Assembly (NCBI GenBank): GCA_934133005.1
Contig: CAKPAI010000001.1
Span: 310,001 to 374,000 of the forward strand
Reading direction: 5' to 3'
DNA length: 64,000 nt
Origin: an uncultured Clostridia bacterium
GTDB taxonomy: Bacteria > Bacillota > Clostridia > TANB77 > CAG-508
The notes beneath the pieces were generated by a model that saw only the letters and a list, made by a program, of their open reading frames with translations, was not told the origin of the DNA and made no database searches. A program made the translations under genes and the position numbers. This document shows positions 63,250 to 64,000 of this stretch, one piece after another. Every line of letters starts with the position of its first letter. Positions within the stretch are counted from its first letter, which is position 1.

Positions 63250-64000
63250 TTATTTATTTGTTATCTCTTCTAATTTTAATAGCTCTTCCCAGCGTTTGTC
63301 AACCTCTTTTTGAAATTCTTCTATCATCCATTCGTTTCCTGCTTTAAACATGTGTTTAAAACGTTTTTGTGGACGTAAAAATTCTTCAACTGGTAATTTT
63401 TTTGCTGGTTTATATGTTATATGAAATACACCATTTTCTACTTCATATAGAGGCCAATAGCATGTATCTATTGCAAGTTTATTTATCTTCATTAAGTCTT
63501 CAGTGTTGTATCCCCAACCTCTTGGGCATGGAGCTAAAACATTTAAGAACGTTGCTCCTTCTGTATAAATTGCTTTTTCAGCTTTTTCATACAAATCTTT
63601 AAAGTTGCCTGTTGCAATTGTTTGAGCAACATAAGGTAAATGGTGTTCACACATAATTAAAGTTAAATCTTTTCTTGACTGCATCTTTCCTGGAATTACT
63701 TTTCCAGCAGGAGATGTTGTTGTATCAGCAAACTTTGGTGTTGCTGATGAACGCTGAATTCCTGTATTCATATATGCTCCATTATCATAGCAAACATAAG
63801 TCATATCATGACCTCTTTCCATTGCACCTGATAAACTTTGAATTCCTATATCGTAAGTTCCTCCATCTCCACCAAAAGTAATAAATTTAGTTTGTGTTCC
63901 TTCTGGTTCTCGTAGTTTTCCTTGCTTTTTTAATGATTTGTATGCAGCTTCTGCTCCTGAACAAGTTGCTGCTGCACACTCAAATGCAGTGTGAATATAA
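63250..64000 (-). CDS. porB: Pyruvate:ferredoxin oxidoreductase beta subunit (partial, starts beyond right edge)
   Basis: At least 250 residues open to the right edge; the N-terminus is outside the window. Visible: CAAATCSGAEAA, the TPP/Mg motif FGGDGGTYDIGIQS, NTGIQRSS, ATPKFADTT and C-terminal LNVLAPCPRGWGY. The subunit holds TPP and an Fe-S cluster and oxidises pyruvate to acetyl-CoA and CO2, passing electrons to ferredoxin, as expected in an anaerobe. The multi-subunit type, not the single-chain enzyme. Confidence 0.85.
   Translation of the reverse strand, partial: YIHTAFECAAATCSGAEAAYKSLKKQGKLREPEGTQTKFITFGGDGGTYDIGIQSLSGAMERGHDMTYVCYDNGAYMNTGIQRSSATPKFADTTTSPAGKVIPGKMQSRKDLTLIMCEHHLPYVAQTIATGNFKDLYEKAEKAIYTEGATFLNVLAPCPRGWGYNTEDLMKINKLAIDTCYWPLYEVENGVFHITYKPAKKLPVEEFLRPQKRFKHMFKAGNEWMIEEFQKEVDKRWEELLKLEEITNK

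Noticed and set aside
1..64000. CRISPR arrays, rRNA genes, intact tRNA genes and insertion sequences
   Set aside because: None seen on either strand by reading; no transposase gene found.

Overview
The window is AT-rich, tightly packed bacterial DNA from a low-GC Clostridia-type Bacillota. This reading rests on sigma-A promoters (TTGNNN-17-TATAAT), strong AGGAGG ribosome sites, a multi-subunit pyruvate:ferredoxin oxidoreductase with a small 2[4Fe-4S] ferredoxin, AdhE, AddB, YitT, a MinD/MinE pair, a GerS-like anchored protein, and a sortase with an LPxTG-type surface protein. An anaerobic gut-type clostridium is my inference; no species is claimed.

Region 1 (1-12.2 kb) is the right part of an integrated mobile element whose left end lies outside the window. 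It carries a two-gene restriction-type system (GIY-YIG/DEAH helicase, partial, plus a methylase-like 'subunit M'), a hairpin cluster resembling an oriT, a phage-type replication operon (replisome organizer, a DnaC-like loader with a degenerate Walker A, an excisionase), a divergent DUF6076-type zinc-finger gene, a CBASS-like operon (SLATT two-TM effector, CD-NTase with a C-terminal AGS-C-type sensor, HEPN/zinc-ribbon protein) and a tyrosine integrase. Paired GTTAAC sites sit around the promoters of the excisionase operon, the DUF6076 gene and the integrase, which suggests one regulator for the whole module.

Region 2 (12.2-23.9 kb) begins at the 3' half of an initiator tRNA gene, an attachment-site remnant. 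It holds a large KAP-type P-loop NTPase, a second DUF6076 gene, and an integrative mobilizable element: structured leader, excisionase, SF3-like replication helicase, a symmetric array of TGTWACA sites, an oriT-like hairpin series, MobC, a MOBP-type relaxase with a membrane-protein gene nested inside it in another frame, a ribbon-helix-helix protein with an operator, and a second tyrosine integrase. The 14-bp tRNA core recurs at 27366.

Region 3 (23.9-34.2 kb) is a run of small nucleotide-related genes: five NUDIX hydrolases, a metallo-beta-lactamase-fold protein, DUF523, ASCH, a broken ADP-ribosylglycohydrolase, a peptide deformylase-like gene, a YfcE-type phosphodiesterase, a small alarmone synthetase in an overlapping operon with a two-component system, and a HAD nucleotidase.

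Region 4 (34.2-64 kb) looks like core chromosome: polysaccharide deacetylase, AdhE, LeuS, an HExxH protein, a GltD-like oxidoreductase, DNA repair (uracil-DNA glycosylase family 4, AddB, OGG1), PgeF and LD-carboxypeptidase for the wall, acpP-rnc-radical SAM, a frameshifted mazF, DusB, RodA-MinE-MinD, the surface protein/sortase pair, and ferredoxin/PorB at the right edge.
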